Source: an uncultured Clostridia bacterium
GTDB taxonomy: Bacteria > Bacillota > Clostridia > UBA1381
Direction: 5' to 3'
NCBI GenBank assembly: GCA_944391255.1
Contig: CALXSW010000072.1
Span: 1 to 31,326, forward strand
DNA length: 31,326 bases
The position numbers and the translations under genes were made by a program. Under the pieces are notes generated by a model that saw only the letters and a program-made list of their open reading frames with translations, did not search any database and was not told where the DNA came from. This document shows positions 7,102 to 14,479 of this stretch, in pieces (the stretch's first letter is position 1; each line of letters starts with the position of its first letter).

Positions 7102-8229
7102 TTATTCGCCTGATTTACTGTCTTCAGCATTCTTTTTAGGTCTGCGTTTTCTAAATCCCTTTATAGGCTTTCTTTTTTCATCCTTCTTTTCGTCCTTCTT
7201 TTCGTCCTTTTTTTCGTCCTTTTTTTCGTCCTTTTTTTCATCTTTTTTTTCGCTGACCTGCTCATTCTTTTTAGCCGGTTTCTGTTTCGGCCGCTGAGGC
7301 CTGTTTTTTTCTTTACCTCGATTTTTTGTATCCTTCTTTTCTTCCGGCTCATCTTCAAGGCTCTCGATAAGTTTTTTCTCCTCTTCTGTCATATACTCAT
7401 CTTCCGCCTCTTCTTTTCCATCCTCTAACGTTTTCAGCTCCGAAACGCTGTATTCTTTCATATTTACCGTTCCGTCATTATCAAAACGCACCTTTACTTT
7501 TCCGCGGAGCAGCGACACATTCAAGACAGTGCCCTCTCCGTCAGGCGTCGAAACAACGGCGCCCGCCTTAGGCGAAACCTTGATCAGCTCCTCATATGTG
7601 TCCTGCTCATATTTAAGACAGCACATAAGTCTTCCGCAAGCTCCTGATATCTTTGACGGATTGAGCGACAATCCCTGTTCCTTTGCCATTTTTATAGACA
7701 CCGGAACGAACTCGCCCAAAAATTGAGAGCAGCAAAGATTTCTGCCGCAGACTCCTATTGATCCCATCGATTTAGACTCATCTCTTACGCCTATCTGTCT
7801 AAGCTCTATCCTCGTTCTAAATACCGATGCGAGATCCTTTACAAGCTCTCTGAAATCGACTCTGCCGTCCGCCGTGAAATAAAACAATATCTTATTTTCA
7901 TCGAACGTGTATTCGACCTCCACGAGCTTCATTTCAAGTCCATGCTTGTGTATCTTTTCAACGCATATATCATACGCTTCTTTCTCTTTACGCTTGTTCT
8001 CGTTAAAATGCGCGGTGTCCTCTTCTGTCGCCAATCTCAGCACCTCTTTGAGAGGCTTCGTGATAACGCGCTCTTCCACCTCTTTCACGCCCTGGACGAC
8101 TTCGCCGTATTCTATGCCGCGGCTCGTTTCCACTATAACATAGTCACCGGTTTTTATATCAAGATCCATCGGATCAAAATAATACATTTTGCCCACCGGC
8201 TTGAACCTTACTCCTATAATCTTAATCAT
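7102..8229 (-). CDS. ricT: RicT/YaaT-like PSP1-domain protein with a charged repeat tail
   Basis: The 375-residue cytoplasmic protein starts MIKIIGVRFKPVGKMYYFDP and carries the PSP1 domain. In Bacillus, RicT (YaaT) works with RicA and RicF in a Fe-S-containing complex that aids RNase Y-dependent mRNA maturation and sporulation. The conserved cysteines are present in GVCGRNLCCSQF (161, 166, 167) and GACGRLMCCLKY (198, 203, 204). After about residue 290 the protein becomes a low-complexity Lys/Glu/Asp tail, including six KKDE units and a basic end; this tail looks lineage-specific and may bind RNA or be disordered. The start overlaps the stop of the upstream membrane-protein gene by 8 bp, indicating coupling. 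RicA and RicF homologues are not visible here. Confidence 0.9.
   Translation of the reverse strand: MIKIIGVRFKPVGKMYYFDPMDLDIKTGDYVIVETSRGIEYGEVVQGVKEVEERVITKPLKEVLRLATEEDTAHFNENKRKEKEAYDICVEKIHKHGLEMKLVEVEYTFDENKILFYFTADGRVDFRELVKDLASVFRTRIELRQIGVRDESKSMGSIGVCGRNLCCSQFLGEFVPVSIKMAKEQGLSLNPSKISGACGRLMCCLKYEQDTYEELIKVSPKAGAVVSTPDGEGTVLNVSLLRGKVKVRFDNDGTVNMKEYSVSELKTLEDGKEEAEDEYMTEEEKKLIESLEDEPEEKKDTKNRGKEKNRPQRPKQKPAKKNEQVSEKKDEKKDEKKDEKKDEKKDEKKDEKRKPIKGFRKRRPKKNAEDSKSGE
7179..7250. repeat. Six tandem 12-bp units encoding (KKDE)n in ricT
   Basis: There are six in-frame 12-bp units of the type CGTCCTTYTTTT on the plus strand; the first and last differ slightly. Each encodes one KKDE on the minus strand. 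T runs of seven or eight inside the units add a further slippage risk. Changes in unit number would keep the frame, whereas changes in T-run length would not. Confidence 0.95.
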
Positions 8230-8707
8230 CTATCTCAACCTTATTCCTTTGCATCTGAATTTTTTTCCTCAATTTATCTGACGGCTCTATCACAACGCCC
8301 AGTCTTTCACCATGCTTTGTCTTAAATGCGATAAACAACGAATGTTTATTTCTTATGATGCTCTTGCGCATCATATACGGTCTTTTCGGGAACGATGACG
8401 GCTTGTATCCGAAATACATAGCTTCTATGCCCGATATGCGGACCTCTATTTCCTTATTGCGCTTGCCTATCATACGATTTATCCTCAGCCTGTTCCCTTT
8501 AAGCTCATATGTGAACCTCGCGCTGTATCTTGTCATAACATAAAATCCGAATACGCAAAAAATTATTATGGAAACAGCAGCGCCTATAAAACGGTAATTC
8601 CACAACCCCGTTATCTCTACAATTATATAGCAAATAAGATATAAGACAGCCGCTATCGCCATCGCTATACCAAATTCCTTATAGCCGCCCGTTAATTCTT
8701 CTTTCAA
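8222..8707 (-). CDS. Unknown two-TM membrane protein, possibly with a PH-like domain
   Basis: I do not recognise a named family for this 161-residue protein. It has two hydrophobic segments (about 12-32 and 38-58). A soluble, basic C-terminal half follows, reading like alternating beta strands (RFTYELKGNRLRINRM, then KEIEVRISGIEAMYF), which resembles bacterial PH-like domains of the YcxB/YdbT sort. It starts with TTG at 8707; GGAGG lies seven bases upstream and no better start is seen. It has its own strong promoter and overlaps ricT by 8 bp, so it is the leading gene of the ricT operon. A link to RicT function is possible but only inferred from position. Confidence 0.7.
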   Translation of the reverse strand: MKEELTGGYKEFGIAMAIAAVLYLICYIIVEITGLWNYRFIGAAVSIIIFCVFGFYVMTRYSARFTYELKGNRLRINRMIGKRNKEIEVRISGIEAMYFGYKPSSFPKRPYMMRKSIIRNKHSLFIAFKTKHGERLGVVIEPSDKLRKKIQMQRNKVEIDD

Positions 8708-8752
8708 ATTCGCACCTCCGGTCTCTCGCAGATAATCGCCGTTTCAATATAT

Positions 8753-8781
8753 ATTATACCGTAATTCGCATAGGTTGTCAA
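8753..8781 (-). promoter_or_regulatory. Consensus sigma-A promoter of the membrane protein-ricT operon
   Basis: A perfect TTGACA (8781-8776), a 17-bp spacer and a perfect TATAAT (8758-8753) on the minus strand lie about 45 bp before the TTG start of the two-TM protein gene. Confidence 0.9.
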
Positions 8782-8793
8782 TAATTTTGTAAT

Positions 8794-9804
8794 TCAGCGA
8801 TTGAGCATTTCTGTTATATTATTTATTTTTATCGACAAGGTTCCGTCCTCATTTGTCATTATCTCTATATAATCGGGATTTCTGTAATATTCCGGCGGGA
8901 ACGATATCTCAACGCCCGTATCGGTAATGATCTTTACATTTGATGTCATCTTTTTCGTTATATAAGGATTTACTTCCACATGCTTAGGCACGCCGGCTTT
9001 CTCTATCTTCTTTACAAATTCTTCTTTTATTCCTGGAAGTCCCTCAAAAACGATATCAGCCACCTTGTCGGTGTCCACATATTCATAGTCGTCTTCCTCT
9101 ATGCTCTTTGTCACATACTCCTTTATCCTCGCTGTTGTTTCAAGCGTGTCAGCTCCGTTTTCAAGAGCTACTTTTTTCGCTATGCGCGTTACAGTATTCG
9201 CGCTTTCACGCGGCGATATCTCAAACTCACACTCAAGCAGAAGATCGGCTATTATATCCACTGTTTCCCCGTCTATCTTATATTTTTTACCGGTGTATTT
9301 CGGCTCCATCGTATCCATATCTATAAAAGCACATTCTGATATCTTCTGTGAGATCGGCGGCAGCAGCGCGTAATGATTTATTATATTATTAAGCACATGT
9401 CCGTCTGACTGAATGACGCTGTGCGTCACACCTGTTTTATTATTACACTTCAAAATACCGATTATATTTTTCTCATTTGTCACAAACTCACACACAACTA
9501 TATCGCAAGCCGCCGGGTCCTCGCTTGAAAAAACGGCGTCGCCCAGTCTTTCAGCCGCGTTTTCAGACAATTCCACAAAGCTTATATCTCCGTTTTTATA
9601 TTGCGTGAGCTTTGCTTTAAATCCGCTTGTCTCCTTAAATTCAGCCGGTCTTAGCGAGCCGGACTCGTATATCTTTTCTATATGTCTTGCTATAAAATTA
9701 TTTATCTCCGCATTCTCAACATCGAGCAGAGTATCTGATAAAACATTAAGACCTGAATTCGCATCGAGTATATGCAGTATCGCTTTTTTTAACCCTACTA
9801 TCAT
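8794..9804 (-). CDS. 37-kDa nucleoid-associated protein (NdpA/YejK family)
   Basis: This 336-residue soluble protein matches the nucleoid-associated protein family (PF04245 type). Recognisable features are the N-terminal MIVGLKKAILHILD, the central HYALLPPISQKISECAFID region, and a C-terminal segment with VKIITDTGVEISFPPEYY. Members were found bound to the bacterial nucleoid, and no enzymatic role is established. The ATG is preceded by GGAGG at six bases. It follows the terminator of the SLH-NlpC/P60 gene closely, and no convincing own promoter was found in the roughly 25 bp between them. Expression may therefore depend on terminator read-through. Family confidence is good; the cellular role in this organism is unknown. 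Confidence 0.83.
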   Translation of the reverse strand: MIVGLKKAILHILDANSGLNVLSDTLLDVENAEINNFIARHIEKIYESGSLRPAEFKETSGFKAKLTQYKNGDISFVELSENAAERLGDAVFSSEDPAACDIVVCEFVTNEKNIIGILKCNNKTGVTHSVIQSDGHVLNNIINHYALLPPISQKISECAFIDMDTMEPKYTGKKYKIDGETVDIIADLLLECEFEISPRESANTVTRIAKKVALENGADTLETTARIKEYVTKSIEEDDYEYVDTDKVADIVFEGLPGIKEEFVKKIEKAGVPKHVEVNPYITKKMTSNVKIITDTGVEISFPPEYYRNPDYIEIMTNEDGTLSIKINNITEMLNR

Positions 9805-9823
9805 AATATTCCTCCATTATAAA

Positions 9824-9862
9824 ATCGAAAAGCCACCATGCATTTATGCATAATGGCTTTGA
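9824..9862 (-). terminator. Intrinsic terminator after the SLH-NlpC/P60 gene
   Basis: On the minus strand AAAGCCATTATGCAT pairs with ATGCATGGTGGCTTT (15 positions with two G-U pairs; 846-860 with 829-843 in the 9-kb numbering), followed by a T-rich tract. It sits between the hydrolase stop and the nucleoid-protein ATG. Confidence 0.82.
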
Positions 9863-9895
9863 TATTCATTTAGTTTATTATATATAAGTATTATT

Positions 9896-11266
9896 TTAGC
9901 CTATGATACGCTTAGCGCCAAGATAACAATCAGCATAATAACCACTGTCTATAGTTGAATATTTTACAACGTCACCTGTTCTTGGTGAATGGATCATCAT
10001 ACCATCGCCCACATAAATACCAACGTGTGACGGTGAATCGCCTGAGCCAAAGTATACAAGGTCACCCGGCTGCAAGTCGCTCTTCTTAACGTATGTACCA
10101 TCGTTATCCCACTGTGTATATGTTGTTCTTGTAAGGCTGTAGCCATTCTGGCTGTACACGTACTGTACAAAACCTGAACAATCAAATCCTGCCGGTGTCG
10201 TGCCTGCCCAAAGATATGGTGTGCCCAAATACTGAGCAGCTGTATCAATGATAGCCTGACTAGCCGGATTTGATGTTGAATATGCAGCACTTGAGCCGGC
10301 TGAAACTGATGAGCTTGACGGAGCCTTTGTAGGCGCCGGCGCCGGCTGCGGTGTAACATATGTATAATGGAAGTCAACAGGCAGGCTGTAAACCTCTGTT
10401 CCGTCTGAAAGAACAGCGCCTACTGTGATCGAATAACTTCCTGTTCCTATTATAGTGTCATCAAATGTCATATTGTTGAATACTGTATCCTTCAATATGA
10501 TAGGTTCACCATCTGTATTCTTGATTATAACATGATAATTCTCAGCGTCAGGTACTACTGACCATGAGATCTCAAAGCTCTTTACTGCTATTTCCTCACC
10601 ATTTCCAGGTGTCCATACTTCAGGAGCGTTGCTCATAGCATAGTTGTCATTTGCGAAAGCCGCATATGATCTGTTTATGCTTACGATAGCCTGCTCTCTT
10701 GATGTTGCCTTAAGTGGTGCAAGTGTAGTATCATTAACACCGGTCATAAGACCATAGCTCAAAGCTGTGTTTATTGAAGACATTGCCCATGCACTTACAT
10801 CTCCGCCGTCAGTAAATGCGTCTACATAAGATGAATCGGCACCGTCTGCAATGTTAAATGTTACTTCACTTGCAGTTAAAGTGCTTACAAGCATCTTTGC
10901 CATTTCTTCCCTTGTAACCAGTCTGTCAGGTGTGAATTTACCGTCTGACGTACCGTTTACTATACCGTATGCGTAAGCCTGCGCTACCGCCTTATTGTCT
11001 GTATCGGTAAACGGTGAGCCTACAGGAGTTATGACCTCCTCATCGGTAATCTTTTTATACAAGTTCATTGCTAATTCGCAAAATTCTGCTCTCGTAATTG
11101 AATCCTTCAAGTTATTTGACATAACTGAATATGAAACCAAACCTGCCGCATTGGCAGACTGATAATCGGAAACTGCCCAGTCACTTAAATCGGCTGCAAA
11201 CGCTGAAGTACAAAGCAGTGTTGACAATGAAATTGCACCGAGAATCATTTTCTGTATAACTTTCAT
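9896..11266 (-). CDS. Secreted SLH-domain NlpC/P60 peptidoglycan endopeptidase
   Basis: This is a secreted wall hydrolase of 456 residues. A signal peptide (about 1-25, ending SAFAA) is followed by three SLH repeats (about 27-205; TREEMAKML and SREQAIV are the typical repeat cores) that anchor proteins to pyruvylated wall polymer. A fibronectin-III-like segment (about 215-302) and a Pro/Ser-rich linker follow. The C-terminal NlpC/P60 domain (about 335-456) has the catalytic Cys 363 in FDCSGF, His 414 in SHVGIYVG and His 426 in MIHSP. The family cleaves stem-peptide bonds such as D-iGlu-mDAP. The gene stands alone between two terminators and has a consensus promoter, a WalR-like box and a leader of about 185 nt. 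Its codon choice (many ATT, TTG, GCA) differs from neighbours rich in ATA and GCG, which fits high expression. Confidence 0.94.
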   Translation of the reverse strand: MKVIQKMILGAISLSTLLCTSAFAADLSDWAVSDYQSANAAGLVSYSVMSNNLKDSITRAEFCELAMNLYKKITDEEVITPVGSPFTDTDNKAVAQAYAYGIVNGTSDGKFTPDRLVTREEMAKMLVSTLTASEVTFNIADGADSSYVDAFTDGGDVSAWAMSSINTALSYGLMTGVNDTTLAPLKATSREQAIVSINRSYAAFANDNYAMSNAPEVWTPGNGEEIAVKSFEISWSVVPDAENYHVIIKNTDGEPIILKDTVFNNMTFDDTIIGTGSYSITVGAVLSDGTEVYSLPVDFHYTYVTPQPAPAPTKAPSSSSVSAGSSAAYSTSNPASQAIIDTAAQYLGTPYLWAGTTPAGFDCSGFVQYVYSQNGYSLTRTTYTQWDNDGTYVKKSDLQPGDLVYFGSGDSPSHVGIYVGDGMMIHSPRTGDVVKYSTIDSGYYADCYLGAKRIIG

Positions 11267-11452
11267 AAAGAATAAATCTCTCCTTTTCTCCTCCCATGCG
11301 GAGGAACATTCAGTATCATGACCGCCGATACAAGCTTGCGATCATTTATCTTTACTTCGTGATACTTTCTCTTAATCTCTTGCTGTTTTCATAATAATAA
11401 ACTAATTCTGAATCCAATAATCCGATATAAAATAATTTTTCGAATCATCTAC
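11267..11452 (-). promoter_or_regulatory. Long structured 5' leader of the SLH-NlpC/P60 gene
   Basis: About 185 nt separate the predicted transcription start from the ATG. The 3' half can fold into a nested element. An outer stem pairs AGTATCA with TGATACT (11366-11360 with 11318-11312), and it encloses GATCGC paired with GCGGTC (11343-11338 with 11325-11320). A separate hairpin follows, CCTCC-GCATG-GGAGG (11304-11290). The gene's likely Shine-Dalgarno AAAGGAGA comes just after it. I could not match the conserved blocks of the ydaO c-di-AMP, c-di-GMP or other riboswitches I know. The folding is read by eye and a regulatory role is inferred. Confidence 0.5.
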
Positions 11453-11459
11453 AGCCTCT

Positions 11460-11488
11460 ATTCTACCACGAAACTGATCAATTGTCAA
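11460..11488 (-). promoter_or_regulatory. Consensus sigma-A promoter of the SLH-NlpC/P60 gene
   Basis: TTGACA (11488-11483), a 17-bp spacer and TAGAAT (11465-11460) on the minus strand point at the SLH-NlpC/P60 gene. Confidence 0.88.
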
Positions 11489-11504
11489 GCAAATTTTAAA
11501 ATTA

Positions 11505-11521
11505 ATTACAAAGTTGTTACA
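11505..11521 (-). promoter_or_regulatory. Predicted WalR (YycF) binding site
   Basis: On the minus strand the sequence is TGTAAC-AACTT-TGTAAT. This matches the published WalR consensus, TGT(A/T)A(A/T/C) repeated after five bases, at every position. It ends 16 bp upstream of the -35 box of a wall-hydrolase gene. WalR activates NlpC/P60-type autolysin genes in Bacillus, so target and placement agree. No walR or walK gene is in this window. Confidence 0.6.
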
Positions 11522-11764
11522 ATTTCCACCTGTCCTTTTTAATATTTTGTGTAATTTTACCCTAATTTTTTTGGAATAAATGGTTGAATTTCACCCATCG
11601 CATATTGTGACATGAATTTTTCAACAAAAAAAACGATAATTTTTTTAACATTTTTACCAACCCAAGGTCTTTTAATTCGCTTTTTTGACGTGAATTACGC
11701 TAAATGTATTACAAAGTTGTTAAGTTATTATTGTTTTTTAGTAACAAAAATATTTACTGCATAG
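11522..11764. other. Gene-free AT-rich segment between guaB and the SLH-NlpC/P60 promoter
   Basis: No credible gene is seen on either strand; the longest reading frames lack ribosome binding sites. The stretch is very AT-rich, with many A or T runs (for example around 11567, 11625 and 11640), so it may be intrinsically bent and act as an upstream activating region. A second copy of a 15-bp motif lies at 11708-11722. Nothing else was recognised. Confidence 0.6.
11708..11722. repeat. Second copy of the 15-bp motif found in the WalR-like box
   Basis: ATTACAAAGTTGTTA occurs exactly at 11505-11519 and again here, 203 bp away in the same intergenic region. The second copy keeps one complete half-site (TGTAAT on the minus strand) and the AACTT spacer, but the outer half-site reads CTTAAC instead of TGTAAC. 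It could be a weaker, distal site for the same regulator. Confidence 0.7.
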
Positions 11765-11804
11765 AAAAAGAGCATGCAACGTTATAATTGCACGCTCTTT
11801 TTTT
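11765..11804. terminator. Intrinsic terminator after guaB, bidirectional in form
   Basis: AGAGCGTGCAA pairs with TTGCATGCTCT on the minus strand (11 bp with one G-U; 11798-11788 with 11779-11769) around an 8-nt loop. T runs follow on both strands. It begins about 10 bp after the guaB stop, so its main role is to end guaB transcription. Confidence 0.9.
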
Positions 11805-11808
11805 ATAA

Positions 11809-13281
11809 TTAACCTTGTGTATTATAGCTGTAGTTAGGAGCTTCCTTTGTGATATAAATATCATGAGGATGTGATTCTCTGAGTCCGGCACCTGTAATTC
11901 TTATGAACTTGCCGTTTTCTCTCAGATCATCTATAGTCGCAGTTCCGCAGTAACCCATACCGCTTCTGAGACCGCCTACAAGCTGGAATATCGTGTCTGA
12001 CAAAGGTCCCTTGTAAGGAACTCTTCCCTCAACACCTTCCGGAACGAGCTTCTTTGAGCCTGTCTGGAAATATCTGTCCTTTGAACCCTTTTCCATAGCA
12101 GCGAGTGAACCCATACCACGGTAAACCTTAAAACGTCTGCCCTGATATATTTCAAATTCGCCCGGAGCCTCGTCACAGCCTGCAAGCAAGCTGCCCATCA
12201 TTATCACATTTGCGCCTGCCGCTATCGCCTTTACGCAGTCGCCGCTGTATTTGATACCGCCGTCAGCGATAACCGGAACACCGTATTTCTTTGCTTCCTC
12301 GCATACATCATAAACAGCTGTCACCTGAGGAACACCTATGCCGGCGATAACTCGTGTAGTACATATAGAACCAGGTCCTATACCTACCTTGACAGCGTCA
12401 GCGCCTGCTTCGATAAGCGCCTTAGCAGCCTCCGGTGTCGCGATATTTCCCGCTATTACCTCGAGATCAGGATATGCTCTCTTGATCTCCTTTACCTTTT
12501 CTATGATATTCTTTGAATGGCCGTGAGCTGAGTCAAGACATACTACGTCCACGCCTGCTTGAACAAGTGCTTCAACTCTGTCAAGGCAGTCATTTGTAAC
12601 ACCTATCGCAGCGCCGACAAGAAGTCTGCCCTGAGCGTCTCTTGCAGAGTTAGGATACTGAACAGCCTTTTCAATATCTTTTATAGTAATAAGTCCTCTA
12701 AGATGATTTTCTTCATCTACTATAGGGAGCTTTTCAACCTTGTACTTAGAAAGTATTTCCTGCGCCTTTGCAAGGTCTGTTCCTTCCGGAGCTGTAATAA
12801 GGTTCTCCGATGTCATAACCTCGCTTATTTTCTTTGTGAAATCAGTTTCAAAACGAAGATCACGGTTTGTTATGATACCTCTCAGTATATTATCTTCATC
12901 AACGATCGGAACGCCTGAGATCCTGTATCTGCCCATCAGATCATCGGCATCCTTCAATGTATAGTCCTTTGTAAGGCTGAACGGATTCATTATTACTCCG
13001 TTTTCAGAACGCTTTACCTTGTCTACCTCAGCGGCCTGCTCAGCTATAGTCATATTCTTGTGGATTATGCCTATGCCGCCCTCACGCGCTATTGCTATAG
13101 CCATTGCTGATTCCGTAACTGTATCCATTGCGGCACTCATGAACGGAATATTCAATCTTATCTTTTTTGTAAGCTGTGTTCCGAGCTTAACCATATTCGG
13201 TGTAACCTCTGATGCCTGCGGAATCAAGAGTACGTCGTCGAAAGTAAGCCCCTCTTTACCAAACTTATCCATGCTCTTCAT
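11809..13281 (-). CDS. guaB: Inosine-5'-monophosphate dehydrogenase
   Basis: IMPDH oxidises IMP to XMP with NAD+, the committed step of GMP synthesis, in the cytoplasm. The 490-residue length is normal. The protein begins with GKEGLTFDDVLLIPQ. A pair of CBS domains (about 100-210) is inserted in the TIM barrel. The catalytic loop GIGPGSICTTR holds Cys 307, and the flap region contains YRGMGSLAAM. Two starts are possible, ATG at 13281 and ATG at 13272. AAGGAG lies two bases before the first and about eleven before the second, so the second may be the real one. The gene is flanked by its own promoter and terminator and appears monocistronic; no purine riboswitch was seen in the short leader. 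Confidence 0.97.
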   Translation of the reverse strand: MKSMDKFGKEGLTFDDVLLIPQASEVTPNMVKLGTQLTKKIRLNIPFMSAAMDTVTESAMAIAIAREGGIGIIHKNMTIAEQAAEVDKVKRSENGVIMNPFSLTKDYTLKDADDLMGRYRISGVPIVDEDNILRGIITNRDLRFETDFTKKISEVMTSENLITAPEGTDLAKAQEILSKYKVEKLPIVDEENHLRGLITIKDIEKAVQYPNSARDAQGRLLVGAAIGVTNDCLDRVEALVQAGVDVVCLDSAHGHSKNIIEKVKEIKRAYPDLEVIAGNIATPEAAKALIEAGADAVKVGIGPGSICTTRVIAGIGVPQVTAVYDVCEEAKKYGVPVIADGGIKYSGDCVKAIAAGANVIMMGSLLAGCDEAPGEFEIYQGRRFKVYRGMGSLAAMEKGSKDRYFQTGSKKLVPEGVEGRVPYKGPLSDTIFQLVGGLRSGMGYCGTATIDDLRENGKFIRITGAGLRESHPHDIYITKEAPNYSYNTQG

Positions 13282-13348
13282 AACTCCTTCCTCTGTCTGT
13301 CCATAAACAATTTGCTCTTATGTATTTATATATTTGCTTATTGAATTA

Positions 13349-13377
13349 ATTGTAACAAAAAAACTTTGATTTTTCAA
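13349..13377 (-). promoter_or_regulatory. Sigma-A-type promoter of guaB
   Basis: TTGAAA (13377-13372), 17 bp and TACAAT (13354-13349) on the minus strand lie about 70 bp upstream of guaB and directly after the dus gene. Confidence 0.78.
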
Positions 13378-13379
13378 GG

Positions 13380-13403
13380 CTTTTAAAAACTTTTTTAAAG
13401 TTT
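13380..13403 (-). terminator. Possible weak terminator after the dus gene
   Basis: An A/T-rich hairpin of about 7 bp with a 3-nt loop (13387-13393 with 13397-13403) follows the dus stop codon, with some T after it. There is only one G-C pair, so efficiency is doubtful and dus transcripts may continue into guaB. Confidence 0.3.
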
Positions 13404-13405
13404 AA

Positions 13406-14359
13406 TCATATTTTCTGAATATATTCATTTAAAACATCTGACATTGTGGCATAATCACTAATTTTAAATATCTCTGTTTTTATCGCCGACGCGCCTTTTA
13501 GTCCCTTTATATACCACGCTATATGCTTGCGCGCTTCCTTGATGCCGCGCGATTCGCCCTTATCTCCTATAAGCATATTTATATGTTTGAGAGCCGTTTC
13601 CAGTTTCTCCTTAGGCGTAGGGAACGTGCTGACCTTTCCTTCGCGCATAAGCTCATCTATCTGCTTAAATATCCACGGATTACCCTGAGCGCCGCGCGCT
13701 ACCATAACGCCGTCACAGCCTGTATATTCTATCATTCTCACAGCGTCTTCCGCCTTAAATATATCGCCGTTTCCTATTACAGGTATGCTAAGTTCTTCCT
13801 TTATGCGCTTTATAACGTCCCAGTCGGCTTTGCCGCTGTAAAATTCGCGCCTTGTCCTGCCATGGACCGTTATCGCCGCCGCGCCGTTTTCCTCAAGTAT
13901 CCTCGCGCATTCAAGCGAGTTGTCATCTTCCCAGCCCTTTCTTATCTTAACAGTCACAGGCACAGGCGAAACCTCGCTCACCGCGCGCGCTATCCTGCCC
14001 ATAAGCTCCGGTGTTTTCATAAGCGCGCTCCCATCGCCGTTACCGACTATCTTAGGCGCCGGACAGCCCATATTTATATCTATTATATCAGGCCCATACT
14101 CCATCACCTTAGGCACGATCTCAGCCATTATATCAGGATCTGAACCAAATATCTGTATCGCGCACGGACTTTCGCCTCTCACATCCATGAGCGACGCTGT
14201 CTTTTTATCATTATAATGCAGTCCTTTAGCGCTCACCATTTCACTACAGACCATGCCCGCCCCATATTGGCGGCAAATAGTTCTGTAAGGCTTGTCTGTT
14301 ATACCTGCCATAGGCGCAAGAAACACATTGCTCTTAAGAGTAAAGTTTCCTATTTTCAT
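13406..14359 (-). CDS. dusB: tRNA-dihydrouridine synthase (DusB-like)
   Basis: Dus enzymes use FMN and NADPH to reduce uridine in the D-loop of tRNA. The 317-residue protein starts MKIGNFTLKSNVFLAPMAGITDKP with the FMN-binding N-terminus. It has DINMGCPAPKIVGNGDGSALM, where Cys 99 is the general acid, then VTVKIRKGW, ITVHGRTRREFYSG and a phosphate-binding GVMVARGAQGNPWIF. The C-terminal helical tRNA-binding domain follows. The sequence pattern is that of the DusB/Dus1 type usual in Firmicutes; the exact target position is inferred. The ATG has AAAGGA about 14 bases upstream, a rather long spacing, but stop codons exclude an earlier start. No clear promoter was found in the roughly 60 bp after the upstream terminator. 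Confidence 0.93.
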   Translation of the reverse strand: MKIGNFTLKSNVFLAPMAGITDKPYRTICRQYGAGMVCSEMVSAKGLHYNDKKTASLMDVRGESPCAIQIFGSDPDIMAEIVPKVMEYGPDIIDINMGCPAPKIVGNGDGSALMKTPELMGRIARAVSEVSPVPVTVKIRKGWEDDNSLECARILEENGAAAITVHGRTRREFYSGKADWDVIKRIKEELSIPVIGNGDIFKAEDAVRMIEYTGCDGVMVARGAQGNPWIFKQIDELMREGKVSTFPTPKEKLETALKHINMLIGDKGESRGIKEARKHIAWYIKGLKGASAIKTEIFKISDYATMSDVLNEYIQKI

Positions 14360-14417
14360 ACTTTAACGCTATGTCCTTTCTATAATAAAGTCAAATAATA
14401 ATATCTGTATAAAAATT

Positions 14418-14453
14418 AAAAAATATCCGCCCGGTCACGAGCGAATATTTTTT
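14418..14453 (-). terminator. Intrinsic terminator after the pyrE-SLH operon
   Basis: A long stem on the minus strand, about 14-16 bp with two G-U pairs around a 4-nt loop (14420-14433 with 14438-14451, extendable), is flanked by A and T runs. It starts about 27 bp after the stop of the SLH protein gene. Confidence 0.9.
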
Positions 14454-14479
14454 ATCATTTTCTTAAACGATCACTTAGA

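Noticed and set aside
7061..7297. Plus-strand frame encoding FFSSFFSS repeats
   Set aside because: It is the antisense reading of the ricT KKDE repeat with no start signals.
9804..9820. TATAAT just upstream of the nucleoid-protein ribosome binding site as a promoter
   Set aside because: No -35 box at proper spacing and the start site would fall at or after the ribosome binding site.
11267..11452. ydaO-type c-di-AMP riboswitch before the SLH-NlpC/P60 gene
   Set aside because: The genomic context would fit, but the conserved GGGGAACC-like and GGGGUGAAUC-like blocks are absent.
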